A stretch of DNA of 64,000 nucleotides, taken from Lachnospiraceae bacterium (lineage in GTDB: Bacteria > Bacillota > Clostridia > Lachnospirales > Lachnospiraceae). Position 1 is the stretch's first letter. Each line of letters starts with the position of its first letter. This document shows positions 48,021 through 58,000 of the stretch, one piece after another. Under the pieces are notes generated by a model. It was not told the DNA's origin. It searched no databases and saw only the letters and a program-made list of their open reading frames with translations. The stretch is from the NCBI GenBank assembly GCA_022769005.1, contig JALEKK010000018.1, positions 1 to 64,000 on the forward strand, written 5' to 3'. The position numbers and the translations under genes were made by a program.

Positions 48021-50408
48021 TTACATGAATTCCGCATACGCCTCTTTAAGCCTTTTATCAAATGTCGAATATCTCTTCAATTCATATTCATTGTCTTTCA
48101 TTTTATTGAATATTTCTTCAACACCGACAAGACATACGCATTTCCTGGCACGTGTAACGGCAGTATATAAAAGCCTTCTGTTAAGCAGCATTCTCGGAAC
48201 ATTGTACATCGGTATTATTACTGCCGGATATTCACTTCCCTGAGCCTTGTGAACCGTCAAAGCGTAGGCCGGTTCCAGTTGTTCCAATTCCGATTTGCTG
48301 TATGTGACATATCTGCCGTCGTCAAATACAACCTCAACCTCTCCTACCGAACGGTCTATGCCGCGGATCAAACCGGTATCTCCGTTAAATACTCCGACTC
48401 CCTCGGTTGACATTCCAAAACCGTCGTACTTTCTCCATTCCATGTTGTAATTATTTTTTATGTGAATTACTTTGTCTCCGGCTCTGTATATTTTACCGAA
48501 TACCTCAATCTCATCCCTGCTTTCCGACGGAGGATTAAGCAGAGACTGCATTATTTCATTTAATCTGTTTACTCCTACGTCCGTCATTTTGGAAGGCGCA
48601 AGAATCTGTATGTCTTTAGAGTCGCATCCGACATATTTAGGCAGCTTGTCATGCAGCAGCGCATATATTGCATTAATAATATCATTGGGATTATCCCTTT
48701 TAATAAAAAAGAAATCATTACTCTTTTTGTGTAAATCCACACCTTCGCCTCTGTTAATCCTATGAGCGTTTGCAACGATGTCACTTACGGCATCCTGCCT
48801 GAATATTTTCTCTAACTTAACCACGGGAATACAGCCGGATTTGATTATATCCCACAGGACATTACCCGCCCCAACGCTCGGCAGCTGATCCGCATCACCG
48901 ACAAGAACGAGTCTCGTACCTACATTTACCGCTTTAATCAGAGAATACATGATATTTAAATCAACCATGGACATTTCATCAATAATAATTACATCCGTTT
49001 TCAGCTTATTCGTTTCATTATATTCAAACTGCACATTTACTTCATCGTCAATATTTTCACTTTGCGGTTTGAACCCCAGTAATCTGTGTATGGTGCCCGC
49101 CTCTCTTCCGGTGGATTCGCTGAGCCTTTTAGCCGCCTTCCCCGTGGGAGCGGCAAGGGATATCGAGAAACCTTTGTTTTCAAATACATTTATTATGGTC
49201 TTTATTACGGTGGTCTTTCCCGTTCCGGGTCCTCCCGTAATTACAAAAATTCCGTTGTTGACAGAACCATCTACAGCCTTTCTTTGAAGGTCGTCAAGTG
49301 TTATCCCGCTTCTCTTCTCCGCCCTGTCAATATCGCAATCATCAAACACACTGTCAACATCTCCGTCAAGTCTGAGAATCCTTAACGCAAGAGAAGATTC
49401 TAATCTGTAGTAAAGAGGAAGATATACAAATATATCATCGGGGGAAGCATCTTTGGCATGCAGGCCTGCATTTTCCGATGATTCAGATTCAAGTTCCCTG
49501 AAAAGATCTTCCGGAGATAATGTTTCATCGGCCGCAGCTCCGCTTACCCCTGTTTCGCTCTCATCCTCTGGGGTGTTGTATTTAATGATAATTTTGTTGT
49601 CAATATCCATTTTTTCAAGACATAAATCCACATCTGATTTATTGACATCTTTTATCAGGTTGCCTATATATCCGTACAATACACTCTTTGGCAAATATGT
49701 ATGTCCGTTGGCTGCGGCCTGTTCCAGGCTGTATATTACGGCAGCCTTTATTCTGAAAGACGAATTTTCATACGCTCCCGTTTTTATCGCAATCTGATCG
49801 GCGGTTTTAAAGCCTATATTTTTAATATCCTCAATAAGCCTGTATGGATTTTCTTTTATTACCGAATATGCCTTATCACCGTAAAATTCATATATTTTCG
49901 CGGCTGTTTTTATGCTTATTCCGTACTGTTGCACATAAATTGAAAGGTCGTTGGAATTCCTGTTGGCCTGAAGAACCTTTTGATATTCTTCCGCTTTCTT
50001 TTTTGATATTCCTTTTACGGCCGCCGCAAGTGTCTGAGGTGCGTTAAGCATAATATCATATGCATTGTCACCGAATTCGTTTATGATTTTTTTTGCGGTG
50101 GCCTCTCTGATTCCGGGAATTCCTCCGTTCTTTAAAAATCCAAAAAAAGCCTCTCTTGAGAGAGGCTCTACTGTCTTGTATGTCTTAACGCTGAATTGCC
50201 TGCCGTACTTGGAATGTTCAGTATATTCGCCCTTAAGCTCCAATCTGTCTCCCTCGTGAAGCTCAATAAACAAACCGACGCAGCGTTCTTCTTTATTATT
50301 GTCTGTAATTAAAGTAAAGACGGAATACCCGTTATCATCATTTCTGAATGTAATTCTTGAAACATTTCCCTCTATGGTTATATGTTCCGATTCCTGTCCG
50401 TTGTTCAT
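48021..50408 (-). CDS. recD2: ATP-dependent RecD-like helicase (RecD2)
   Basis: 795 residues; a 5'-3' superfamily 1B helicase involved in DNA repair and not tied to RecBC. The N-terminal region is the RecD2-specific domain with helix-hairpin-like repeats (GIPGIREATAKKI, AVKGISKKKAEEY). Motif I GGPGTGKTT near residue 390, motif II DEMSMVD, motif III LVGDADQLPSVG and motif VI YTAVTRARK are intact. The ATG directly follows the mreB stop. Confidence 0.95.
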   Translation of the reverse strand: MNNGQESEHITIEGNVSRITFRNDDNGYSVFTLITDNNKEERCVGLFIELHEGDRLELKGEYTEHSKYGRQFSVKTYKTVEPLSREAFFGFLKNGGIPGIREATAKKIINEFGDNAYDIMLNAPQTLAAAVKGISKKKAEEYQKVLQANRNSNDLSIYVQQYGISIKTAAKIYEFYGDKAYSVIKENPYRLIEDIKNIGFKTADQIAIKTGAYENSSFRIKAAVIYSLEQAAANGHTYLPKSVLYGYIGNLIKDVNKSDVDLCLEKMDIDNKIIIKYNTPEDESETGVSGAAADETLSPEDLFRELESESSENAGLHAKDASPDDIFVYLPLYYRLESSLALRILRLDGDVDSVFDDCDIDRAEKRSGITLDDLQRKAVDGSVNNGIFVITGGPGTGKTTVIKTIINVFENKGFSISLAAPTGKAAKRLSESTGREAGTIHRLLGFKPQSENIDDEVNVQFEYNETNKLKTDVIIIDEMSMVDLNIMYSLIKAVNVGTRLVLVGDADQLPSVGAGNVLWDIIKSGCIPVVKLEKIFRQDAVSDIVANAHRINRGEGVDLHKKSNDFFFIKRDNPNDIINAIYALLHDKLPKYVGCDSKDIQILAPSKMTDVGVNRLNEIMQSLLNPPSESRDEIEVFGKIYRAGDKVIHIKNNYNMEWRKYDGFGMSTEGVGVFNGDTGLIRGIDRSVGEVEVVFDDGRYVTYSKSELEQLEPAYALTVHKAQGSEYPAVIIPMYNVPRMLLNRRLLYTAVTRARKCVCLVGVEEIFNKMKDNEYELKRYSTFDKRLKEAYAEFM

Positions 50409-51410
50409 TTACTCGTCCTTACTGTCTCTTTCTCCGGCCATAAATTCTACGAATTTACCTGTTCCCACAGCAACCGCAGTCATTGGATCCTTGGCTGTTA
50501 CGGTATGTATACCTGTTTTAGATTCTATAAGTTCTTCCAAGCCTCTGAGGAGACTTCCTCCCCCCGTAAGGATAATTCCTCTGTCCGCAATATCCGCAGC
50601 CAATTCCGGAGGAGTCTGTTCCAAAACCGTATGAACCGCGTCCACAATCTGAGTTGTTGCCTCTCTGAGGGCAGCCTCAGTCTCATCGGAACTGATTTCC
50701 ACTGATTTAGGAAGTCCCGTTACAAGGTTTCTTCCCTTAACCGTCATTTTCTTAACCTCAGGAAGAGGGTATACGCATCCTACTTCTATTTTAATCTCTT
50801 CAGCCGTTCTTTCACCGATATACAGGTTATGATTCTTTCTCATGTAACGAACAATCGCCTCATCAAAGTCATCACCCGCAATCTTAATGGATGCGCTTAC
50901 AACCGTCGAACCGAGAGAGATAACGGCTATATCCGTTGTACCGCCGCCGATATCTATGATCATATTGCCGCATGGCTTTGAAATGTCCACTCCGGCGCCT
51001 ATTGCAGCCGCAATAGGCTCCTCAATTATGGCAACTTCTCTTGCCCCGGCCTGAATGGTTGCGTCTTCAACGGCCTTTCTTTCAACTTCAGTTACGCCGG
51101 AAGGTACACATACGCTTATTCTCGGCTTTCTGAACATATGCTTTCCATATGCCTTTTGTATGAAATATTTAAGCATTTTTTCCGTTACTCTGTAATCAGA
51201 GATAACTCCCTGTCTAAGAGGTCTGACAGCGACTATGTTTCCCGGCGTTCTGCCGATCATAAGTCTTGCTTCTTCACCGATAGCTTTAATCTTGTTAGTT
51301 TCTTTGTCAAATGCAACTACCGAAGGCTCCTTTAATACAACGCCTTTGCCTTTTATATATACAAGTATACTTGCCGTTCCTAAATCTATACCAATATCTG
51401 TAGATGACAT
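50409..51410 (-). CDS. mreB: Rod-shape determining protein MreB/Mbl
   Basis: 333 residues, actin-like. Phosphate 1 motif IDLGTASILVYI, phosphate 2 MIIDIGGGTTDIAVISLG and adenosine motif GGGSLLRG are present. Guides lateral wall synthesis in rod-shaped cells. AGAGGGG precedes the ATG. No mreC/mreD follows; recD2 begins immediately after, suggesting an Mbl/MreBH-like stand-alone paralogue. Confidence 0.95.
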   Translation of the reverse strand: MSSTDIGIDLGTASILVYIKGKGVVLKEPSVVAFDKETNKIKAIGEEARLMIGRTPGNIVAVRPLRQGVISDYRVTEKMLKYFIQKAYGKHMFRKPRISVCVPSGVTEVERKAVEDATIQAGAREVAIIEEPIAAAIGAGVDISKPCGNMIIDIGGGTTDIAVISLGSTVVSASIKIAGDDFDEAIVRYMRKNHNLYIGERTAEEIKIEVGCVYPLPEVKKMTVKGRNLVTGLPKSVEISSDETEAALREATTQIVDAVHTVLEQTPPELAADIADRGIILTGGGSLLRGLEELIESKTGIHTVTAKDPMTAVAVGTGKFVEFMAGERDSKDE

Positions 51411-51523
51411 ATACTACCCCTCTCAATCTTATAACCGTAACCCCCATTATATACAATGGCTATATAAAATAAAAGAATTAAAATATTAAAAGAATGTAAA
51501 ACAGGACGCCTGTTTCTTTACCC

Positions 51524-51577
51524 AAAAAAAGACATAGTATATACAAGAAACCTTATTCTTTGCATATCTATGTCTTT
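51524..51577 (-). terminator. Terminator downstream of metK
   Basis: AAAGACATAG (51528-51537) pairs with 51568-51577 over a 30-nt loop and the minus strand then reads TTTTTTTGGG. It isolates metK from mreB. Confidence 0.75.
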
Positions 51578-51590
51578 GTATTATAAAGTA

Positions 51591-52781
51591 TCAGAGTACG
51601 TACTTCTTAAGGTCATCTACCTTGTCAAGCTTCTCCCATGGAAGATCGACATCAGTACGGCCGAAATGTCCGTAAGCTGCCGTCTGCTTGTAGATAGGAC
51701 GTCTGAGGTCAAGAGTCTTGATAATTCCCGCAGGTCTGAGGTCGAACTCTTTACGGATAATCTCTACAATCTTATCCTCGCTGAGTTTGCCGGTACCGAA
51801 TGTATCAACCATTATCGATGTAGGTGTTGCAACGCCGATGGCATATGAAACCTGGATTTCAAGCTTATCTGCAATGCCTGCCGCAACAAGGTTCTTTGCA
51901 ACATAACGTGCCGCATATGCCGCGGAACGGTCAACCTTTGTGCAGTCCTTGCCTGAAAATGCACCGCCTCCGTGTCTTGCTGCTCCGCCGTATGTATCAA
52001 CGATAATCTTACGGCCCGTAAGTCCCGAATCACCGTTAGGACCTCCGATAACGAAACGACCCGTAGGATTGATGTAAATCTTTGTATCGTCATCAATCAT
52101 GTTGCCGTCAACAACGGCATCGATAACATACTTTCTGATATCGCTCTTAATCTGTTCCTGAGTAACTTCAGGTGAGTGCTGTGATGAAACAACAATGGCA
52201 TCAAGTCTTACAGGCTTATTGTTCTCATCATATTCAACCGTAACCTGTGTTTTACCGTCCGGACGAAGATATACAAGTGTACCGTCTTTTCTTACCTTTG
52301 TAAGCTGTCTTGCGAGCTTATGTGCAAGAGCTGCGGAGTAAGGCATGAATTCAGGCGTCTCGTTAGTCGCAAAACCGAACATCATTCCCTGATCTCCCGC
52401 ACCTACGGCATCAAGTTCAGCATCCGATTTGTCGGATTCTCTTACTTCAATGGCCGTATCAACACCCTGAGCAATGTCAGGTGACTGCTTATCAACAGCA
52501 ACCATTACGGCACAAATATTACCGTCAAATCCCTTTTCCGATGAATCATAACCGATTTCCTTAACGGTATCTCTTACAATTGTAGGGAAATCAACCTGAG
52601 CCTTTGTAGTAATCTCGCCCATAACCATTACAAATCCCGTATTGGTAAGAGTTTCACACGCAACTCTCGCAAATGGGTCCTGCTCATATATTGCATCTAA
52701 TATCGAATCCGATACCATGTCACAGATTTTATCCGGATGTCCTTCTGTAACAGATTCAGATGTAAACAATCTTTTTTCCAT
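51591..52781 (-). CDS. metK: S-adenosylmethionine synthetase
   Basis: 396 residues from [11 protein letters not shown]. It makes SAM from methionine and ATP. GHPDK (ATP-binding), [10 protein letters not shown], and [19 protein letters not shown] are the conserved motifs. The start at 52781 is after AAGGG; the longer in-frame reading to 52847 runs through the promoter and is rejected. A solitary gene with its own promoter and terminator. Confidence 0.97.
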   Translation of the reverse strand: MEKRLFTSESVTEGHPDKICDMVSDSILDAIYEQDPFARVACETLTNTGFVMVMGEITTKAQVDFPTIVRDTVKEIGYDSSEKGFDGNICAVMVAVDKQSPDIAQGVDTAIEVRESDKSDAELDAVGAGDQGMMFGFATNETPEFMPYSAALAHKLARQLTKVRKDGTLVYLRPDGKTQVTVEYDENNKPVRLDAIVVSSQHSPEVTQEQIKSDIRKYVIDAVVDGNMIDDDTKIYINPTGRFVIGGPNGDSGLTGRKIIVDTYGGAARHGGGAFSGKDCTKVDRSAAYAARYVAKNLVAAGIADKLEIQVSYAIGVATPTSIMVDTFGTGKLSEDKIVEIIRKEFDLRPAGIIKTLDLRRPIYKQTAAYGHFGRTDVDLPWEKLDKVDDLKKYVL

Positions 52782-52818
52782 TCGTAAATTACCCTTTCTG
52801 AACATTAAAACTCTTTGA

Positions 52819-52847
52819 ATAATATAATTAAGTCGTAAGTATGTCAA
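52819..52847 (-). promoter_or_regulatory. Promoter of metK
   Basis: TTGACA (52847-52842), a 17-nt spacer and TATTAT (52824-52819) on the minus strand. A start near 52812 leaves only ~30 nt before metK, so no room for a SAM riboswitch. Confidence 0.75.
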
Positions 52848-52964
52848 GACAACAAGTGGTTACATATCCCCGAAAATGTTTTGTCATTCCCTGTCCCGGC
52901 GCAAAATTTATCAAAATAATCTCATGCGCGGATTACAAATTTTAATCTTTTATGACTTTGTTTC

Positions 52965-54257
52965 TTAGTTTCCGGTTGTCTCCTTTGCCTCCGTTGTCTC
53001 CGTTGTTCCGGTTGTTTCGACGGCCTGTGTACTCTCATTTGCATTGTTTTCAGTTGTCTGTCCTTTGGATTCATTTGAATCGCCGCGCTCCGAAACACTT
53101 ATAACATATGATGCAACTTTTGAATAAAGGCTCTGGTATCCCAGTTCGCAGTTTATTTTCTTACCGTATTGCTTGATTAATGCATTAAAATCGTCAAATC
53201 CGTAATATGCGGCAAGAGTTCCTCCGAGGAACGTAATATCTTCCGTGGATACTTTAATATGGTTCTCTCTCGCAATCAGAGTAACTATCATCTTCTGTTT
53301 AAGATATGTCTCCGTTGTATCCTGTACATATTTAGAAAATTCTTCTTCGTTCTTTCCGTATACCTTCTGAATATAATCATCGTATGACTGTACTCCGTAT
53401 GCGGAACCGTACTGTTCATATTGAGATTTAATATTCTCTTTATATGTATTTTCAAGAGCATTCTTTTCTTCTTCCGGATAACCCTTGATTTCCGTTTTTT
53501 CCAAAATCTGATTATATACCGTTTCAAATTCCGCAATATCGTTATTTTGCTTTGCCTGTTTAGCCATAGACTCCTTTATGTTGTTTTTGAGTTCGCCTAT
53601 GTTCTCCGGTTCTCCGTATCCGAAATTTTTAAACATCTTGCGGTTATCTTTTACCCACTCGTCATTGGCTTCGGGAGTTGTTGTTCTTGTAATTTTTGTA
53701 ATATGAACCTTAAATACCGCATTTTTTCCTTTTAATGCTTCAGATGAATAATCGTCCGGGAATTTTACCGGTATGTCATAATCCTTATTTGCCTGCAGCC
53801 CCACAAGCCCCTTGTCCAAATCGCTTATATACTGCCCGGAACCTATCGTATAAGTCTGATCCGAAGCGGTTCCGCCGTCAAATGGCTTACCGTCTATGGT
53901 TCCCGTATAATTAAGAACTATCTGATCTCCGGAGGCCGTTGTTCCTCCGTTCGTTATATCTTCCGTTTTCTTACTCTTTGAAATCAATTCCTGAATCGCT
54001 CCGTCAACGGCCGAATCGCTGATATTTTCGGAGGATCTGTCTACCGCCGTCGTCTTAAGGCCTTTGTATTCACCGAGAGTTACATAGTTCTTATATACGT
54101 CTGCGGTATGCTTCATAAAAGCTTCATAGTCTCTTGCTTCCATTTCCTGATTGGAAGTATCCGTACCGGAAAATGTCTTACATCCGGAAAGAATTACCGT
54201 ACCTGCCGCCATCATGCACACTCCGATTATTCCTGTTTTTTTATTTAATAATTTCAT
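52965..54257 (-). CDS. Trigger-factor-like peptidyl-prolyl isomerase lipoprotein
   Basis: A 430-residue predicted extracytoplasmic foldase. The signal ends in lipobox LSGC (lipidated Cys26). An FKBP-type PPIase domain (about 100-190) has DQIVLNYTGTIDGKPFDGG and LDKGLVGLQANKDYDIPVKFPDDY, and the following region is the trigger-factor/SurA-like helical domain (about 200-380). The last 40 residues are a Thr/Glu/Gly-rich low-complexity tail. It probably folds exported proteins at the membrane surface. AGGAG precedes the ATG at 54257. Confidence 0.9.
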   Translation of the reverse strand: MKLLNKKTGIIGVCMMAAGTVILSGCKTFSGTDTSNQEMEARDYEAFMKHTADVYKNYVTLGEYKGLKTTAVDRSSENISDSAVDGAIQELISKSKKTEDITNGGTTASGDQIVLNYTGTIDGKPFDGGTASDQTYTIGSGQYISDLDKGLVGLQANKDYDIPVKFPDDYSSEALKGKNAVFKVHITKITRTTTPEANDEWVKDNRKMFKNFGYGEPENIGELKNNIKESMAKQAKQNNDIAEFETVYNQILEKTEIKGYPEEEKNALENTYKENIKSQYEQYGSAYGVQSYDDYIQKVYGKNEEEFSKYVQDTTETYLKQKMIVTLIARENHIKVSTEDITFLGGTLAAYYGFDDFNALIKQYGKKINCELGYQSLYSKVASYVISVSERGDSNESKGQTTENNANESTQAVETTGTTETTEAKETTGN

Positions 54258-54380
54258 ATTAACTCCTAACATCTGATTATATTAACCTGTCCGCATAAGC
54301 GTTAGGTTTTACAAACTAATCTATACTTTAAAGGTTTGATGCCGATAAGTAAAGATATTATAGAATTCTCAATTTCTCCG

Positions 54381-54415
54381 TATAATAAAAATAATCTACC
54401 GTAAAGTAGATTATT
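54381..54415 (-). terminator. Hairpin with U-run in the leader of the trigger-factor-like gene
   Basis: A perfect 10-bp stem (54390-54399 with 54406-54415) with a 6-nt loop and then TTTTATTATA on the minus strand. It lies ~125 nt upstream of the lipoprotein start. Either it ends an upstream minus-strand transcript or caps the 5' end of this mRNA; a TATAAT (54429-54424) stands just behind it. Not distinguishable by eye. Confidence 0.5.
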
Positions 54416-54518
54416 CAGAAAATATTATATCTTATAAAATTGTATATAAAAACTTACATTCCGATATTCTCAAAGGGTATGTCTTTAATTAATGTTGTTT
54501 TGCGGTCCTGTCACATTT

Positions 54519-54653
54519 AAACAAACAAGCCCCTACGGTTTCATACTGCGAAAAGTTTTTGGGATTATTATTTATTAGGGATTATTTATTAGTATCACAA
54601 AATATTAGGGTTTTGCAAAAATCTGAAACCGTAAGGGCTTATTCTGTTTGTTT
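54519..54653 (-). ncRNA. Candidate structured RNA or small inverted-repeat element
   Basis: 17-nt arms (54527-54543 and 54624-54640) pair with one G-U in the minus-strand RNA, extended outward by AAACAAAC/GTTTGTTT arms and inward by TGCAAAA/TTTT-GCA. The ~80-nt loop contains a tandem repeat (GGGATTATT-like). The wobble favours the minus strand, where the stem is followed by U-rich TTGTTTGTTT. Whether it is a transcribed RNA, a MITE-like insertion or a long-loop terminator is unclear. Confidence 0.35.
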
Positions 54654-54832
54654 TGTTTGTTTTGTAGGAATGTATATCTCTATACAATGTGCATGATACA
54701 TTCGTAACCTTAAACGAACTTAAAAAAAACGATGTGTTTTTTAAGTTTATTCTTTATTTACTTTCAGTTTATTGTTTCATAATATTCGCATATCCGCTTC
54801 ACCCGTTTCGACTCTATCCTGTACCGAAACAC

Positions 54833-54926
54833 AAAAAGGACCGCGAGACATCTCTGCATACCGCCCGAAAAGTAAGATTATAATCTTACTTTTCAGGACA
54901 CTGCATTCATCTCTGCGGTCCTTTTT
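54833..54926. terminator. Bidirectional terminator-like structure with nested palindrome, downstream of pyc
   Basis: AAAAAGGACCGC (54833-54844) pairs with GCGGTCCTTTTT (54915-54926). The ~70-nt interior holds a perfect 28-nt palindrome (54867-54894) and direct repeats of CATCTCTGC (54849 and 54908). Both outer strands end in U-runs. It lies ~100 nt after the pyc stop. The remaining gap 54654-54832 shows only a weak AU-rich hairpin near 54717-54750. Confidence 0.65.
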
Positions 54927-55022
54927 CCAATTTCCGTTACCTATTATAAATATTTATCAAAACACAATTATAATCTCATTCCGGATACGGATTTTATTAA
55001 TTTACGGCATAACCATATCGCA

Positions 55023-58000
55023 TCAGCCTTCTGACAGTTTCATAAGGAGCTGTCCGCCTTTAACGGTGTCGCCCTCTTTTACGAGTATTTCTTCAACCAC
55101 ACCGCTCATTCCGGCAATAACCGCCGTTTCCATCTTCATTGCTTCGATGGTTGCAATGGTCTGGTTCTCTTCAACTTTGTCTCCCACCTTAACGGCAATG
55201 TTGGCTATTGCACCCGGAATTGAAGCTCCTACCTGTGATTTATCTTCCGGATTAACCATAGGCACTTTAATAATTGTCTTCTGAGCTTCTTCATCCGGAA
55301 CCTGAACTTCACGGCGGATACCGTTCAATTCAAATACCACCGTCCTCATTCCGTCTGAGTCAATATCTCCGAAGTCTAAGAACTTAATGTTTAATGTCTT
55401 TCCGTTGGCAATGTTGACTTTAGTTGTTTCACCCTTATCAAGACCGTGGAAATAAACATGTGAAACAAGTTCCGTAGTATATCCGAATTCATCCTGAGAC
55501 TTAACAAAGTCCTTAAATACCTTAGGATAGAGAGCATATGAAATAACATCTCTGTCTTCGGCATCATGACAGAATTCCTGTACTTCCTTTTTCATGGCGT
55601 CGAAATCCGCAGGCTCAAGCATTTCACCAGGACGGCAAGTAATAGGTTTTACGCCTTTAAGAACAACCTCCTGTAAATCCTTAGGGAATCCCCATGCAGG
55701 CTGTCCCATCATGCCTGAAAAATAACTTATTGCCGAATCAGGGAATGCAAGATATTTGCCCTTTTCAACGATGTTGTCAGGAGTGAGCTCATTCTGAGTC
55801 ATAAATATTGCAAGATCTCCGACCATCTTTGATGAAGGCGTTACCTTAACAATGTCTCCGAGCATGTCGTTAACGACCTTGTAATTCTCCTTCACCTGAA
55901 GGAAACGATCCTTGAGTCCGAGGCTCTCAACCTGTGGCTTAAGATTAGTATACTGGCCTCCCGGAATCTCATATCTGTAAATATCCGTAGCCGGAGATAC
56001 AAGTCCCGACTCAAACGAAGAATATCTTTTACGAACATCTTCCCAGTAATCCGTAAGGTGCTGAAGTCTGCCGAGGTCAAGTCCCGTATCTCTCTCTGTT
56101 CCCTGCAATGCCGCAACAACAGCATTAAGAGAAGGCTGAGAAGTAAGACCTGACAATGAAGAAATGGCAAGATCCACAACATCGGCTCCTGCTTCAACGG
56201 CCATAAGAACGGCTGCCACCTGGTTGCCCGACGTATCATGTGTATGAACCTGAATAGGAACGCCTACGGCCTGCTTAAGTTCCGAAACAAGTTTCTTGGC
56301 CGCATAAGGCTTTAACAGACCTGCCATATCCTTAACGGCAATCATGTGAGCACCGCGCTTTTCAAGCTCTTTTGCCATATTAATATAATAACTTAACGTA
56401 TACTTATCACGGTTCGGATCAAGGATATCTCCGGTATAACAAAGAGTAGCCTGACAAATCTTACCCTGATTAAGCACTTCATCCATGGCAACTTCCATGC
56501 CCGGAATCCAGTTCAGTGAATCAAAAACTCTGAATACGTCAATTCCGCTTTTAGCAGCATGCTTTACAAATTCTCTTATTACATTATCGGGATAATTCGT
56601 ATATCCTACGGCATTAGATCCTCTGAGAAGCATTTGAAGAAGGATGTTCGGAACTCTTTCTCTTATCTTGTCAAGTCTCTCCCATGGTGATTCATGAAGG
56701 AATCTGTATGCAACGTCAAACGTCGCACCTCCCCAACATTCAAGAGAAAAAGCGTCCGCTTCAATCTCGCTTGTGGCATCCATGGCTTCGACAATATCCT
56801 TAGATCTCATACGTGTTGCAAGAAGAGACTGATGAGCGTCTCTCGTCGTGGTATCACAAATAAGAACTTTTTTCTGCTCTTTTACCCAGTCTGCAACAGC
56901 CTTAGGTCCCTTACTGTCAAGAAGCTGTTTTAAGCCGTCAGGCTTATGTCCCGTGAGAGGAGGTATACGAACGTCGTCATATCTCTTATGGTGTCCCGAT
57001 TCCGCAAGGGTCTTTGTGGCAATATACTTAAGCATCTTGGTTGCCTTGTCTTCGCCGTTGTCAAGATTAAATAATTCAGGTGTCTCATCAATAAATTTTG
57101 TATGACATTTGCCTTCGATAAATGTCTTATTGGTAAGAATGTTGGAAATAAATCCGATATTTGTTTTAACTCCGCTGATTCTTATCTCCTGAATGGCTCT
57201 GAGCGTCTTCTTGCATGCATTCTCAAATGTATTGTCCCAACATGTTATCTTAACGAGAAGAGAATCGTAATAAGGACTGATAACGGCACCTACGCCGGAT
57301 GTCGCTCCGTCAAGACGCACACCGAAACCTCCCGGTGAAAAATATGATGTTATCTTACCCGTATCAGGTGCGAAGTTGTTAGATGGGTCTTCGGTTGTTA
57401 CACGGCACTGAATTGCATATCCGTTCTGGTGAATATCCTCTTGGGATTTAATTCCGATCATATCATCGGATAATTCATAACCCTCGGCAATGAGAATTTG
57501 TGAACGAACAAGGTCAATACCCGTACACATTTCCGTAATCGTATGCTCTACCTGTATTCTCGGATTCATCTCTATAAAATAGTGATTACCGTCTTTATCA
57601 ACAAGGAATTCAAGAGTACCTGCATTGGTATACTTAACATGTTCCGCTAACTTTAACGCATCATTTAAAATATTTTGCTTTACATCTGCAGGGAGCGAAA
57701 ATGCAGGAGTAAATTCAACAACTTTTTGGAATCTTCTCTGAAGAGAACAGTCACGCTCATAGAGATGAACTATATTTCCGTGTTCATCTCCGAGAATCTG
57801 AACTTCGATATGTTTAGGCTCAACCAAAAATTTTTCCATAAAGATATCGTCATTATCGAAAGCTTTCTTTGCTTCTGCCTTAACAAGGTCAAAGTTTACT
57901 CCCACTTCTTCGATGGTATCGCAGCGTCTCATGCCTCGTCCGCCGCCGCCGGCCGCCGCCTTTAAAATAACTGGGAAACCGAATTCCGCCGCAAGTTTCT

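Noticed and set aside
52848..52964. Terminator for the trigger-factor-like gene upstream of metK
   Set aside because: Only a 5-bp stem (TAATC/GATTA) with a U-run is visible; too weak to list.
54772..55284. Plus-strand frame overlapping the 3' end of pyc
   Set aside because: It is antisense to pyc and crosses the terminator structure; low-complexity Ser/Pro content typical of shadows.
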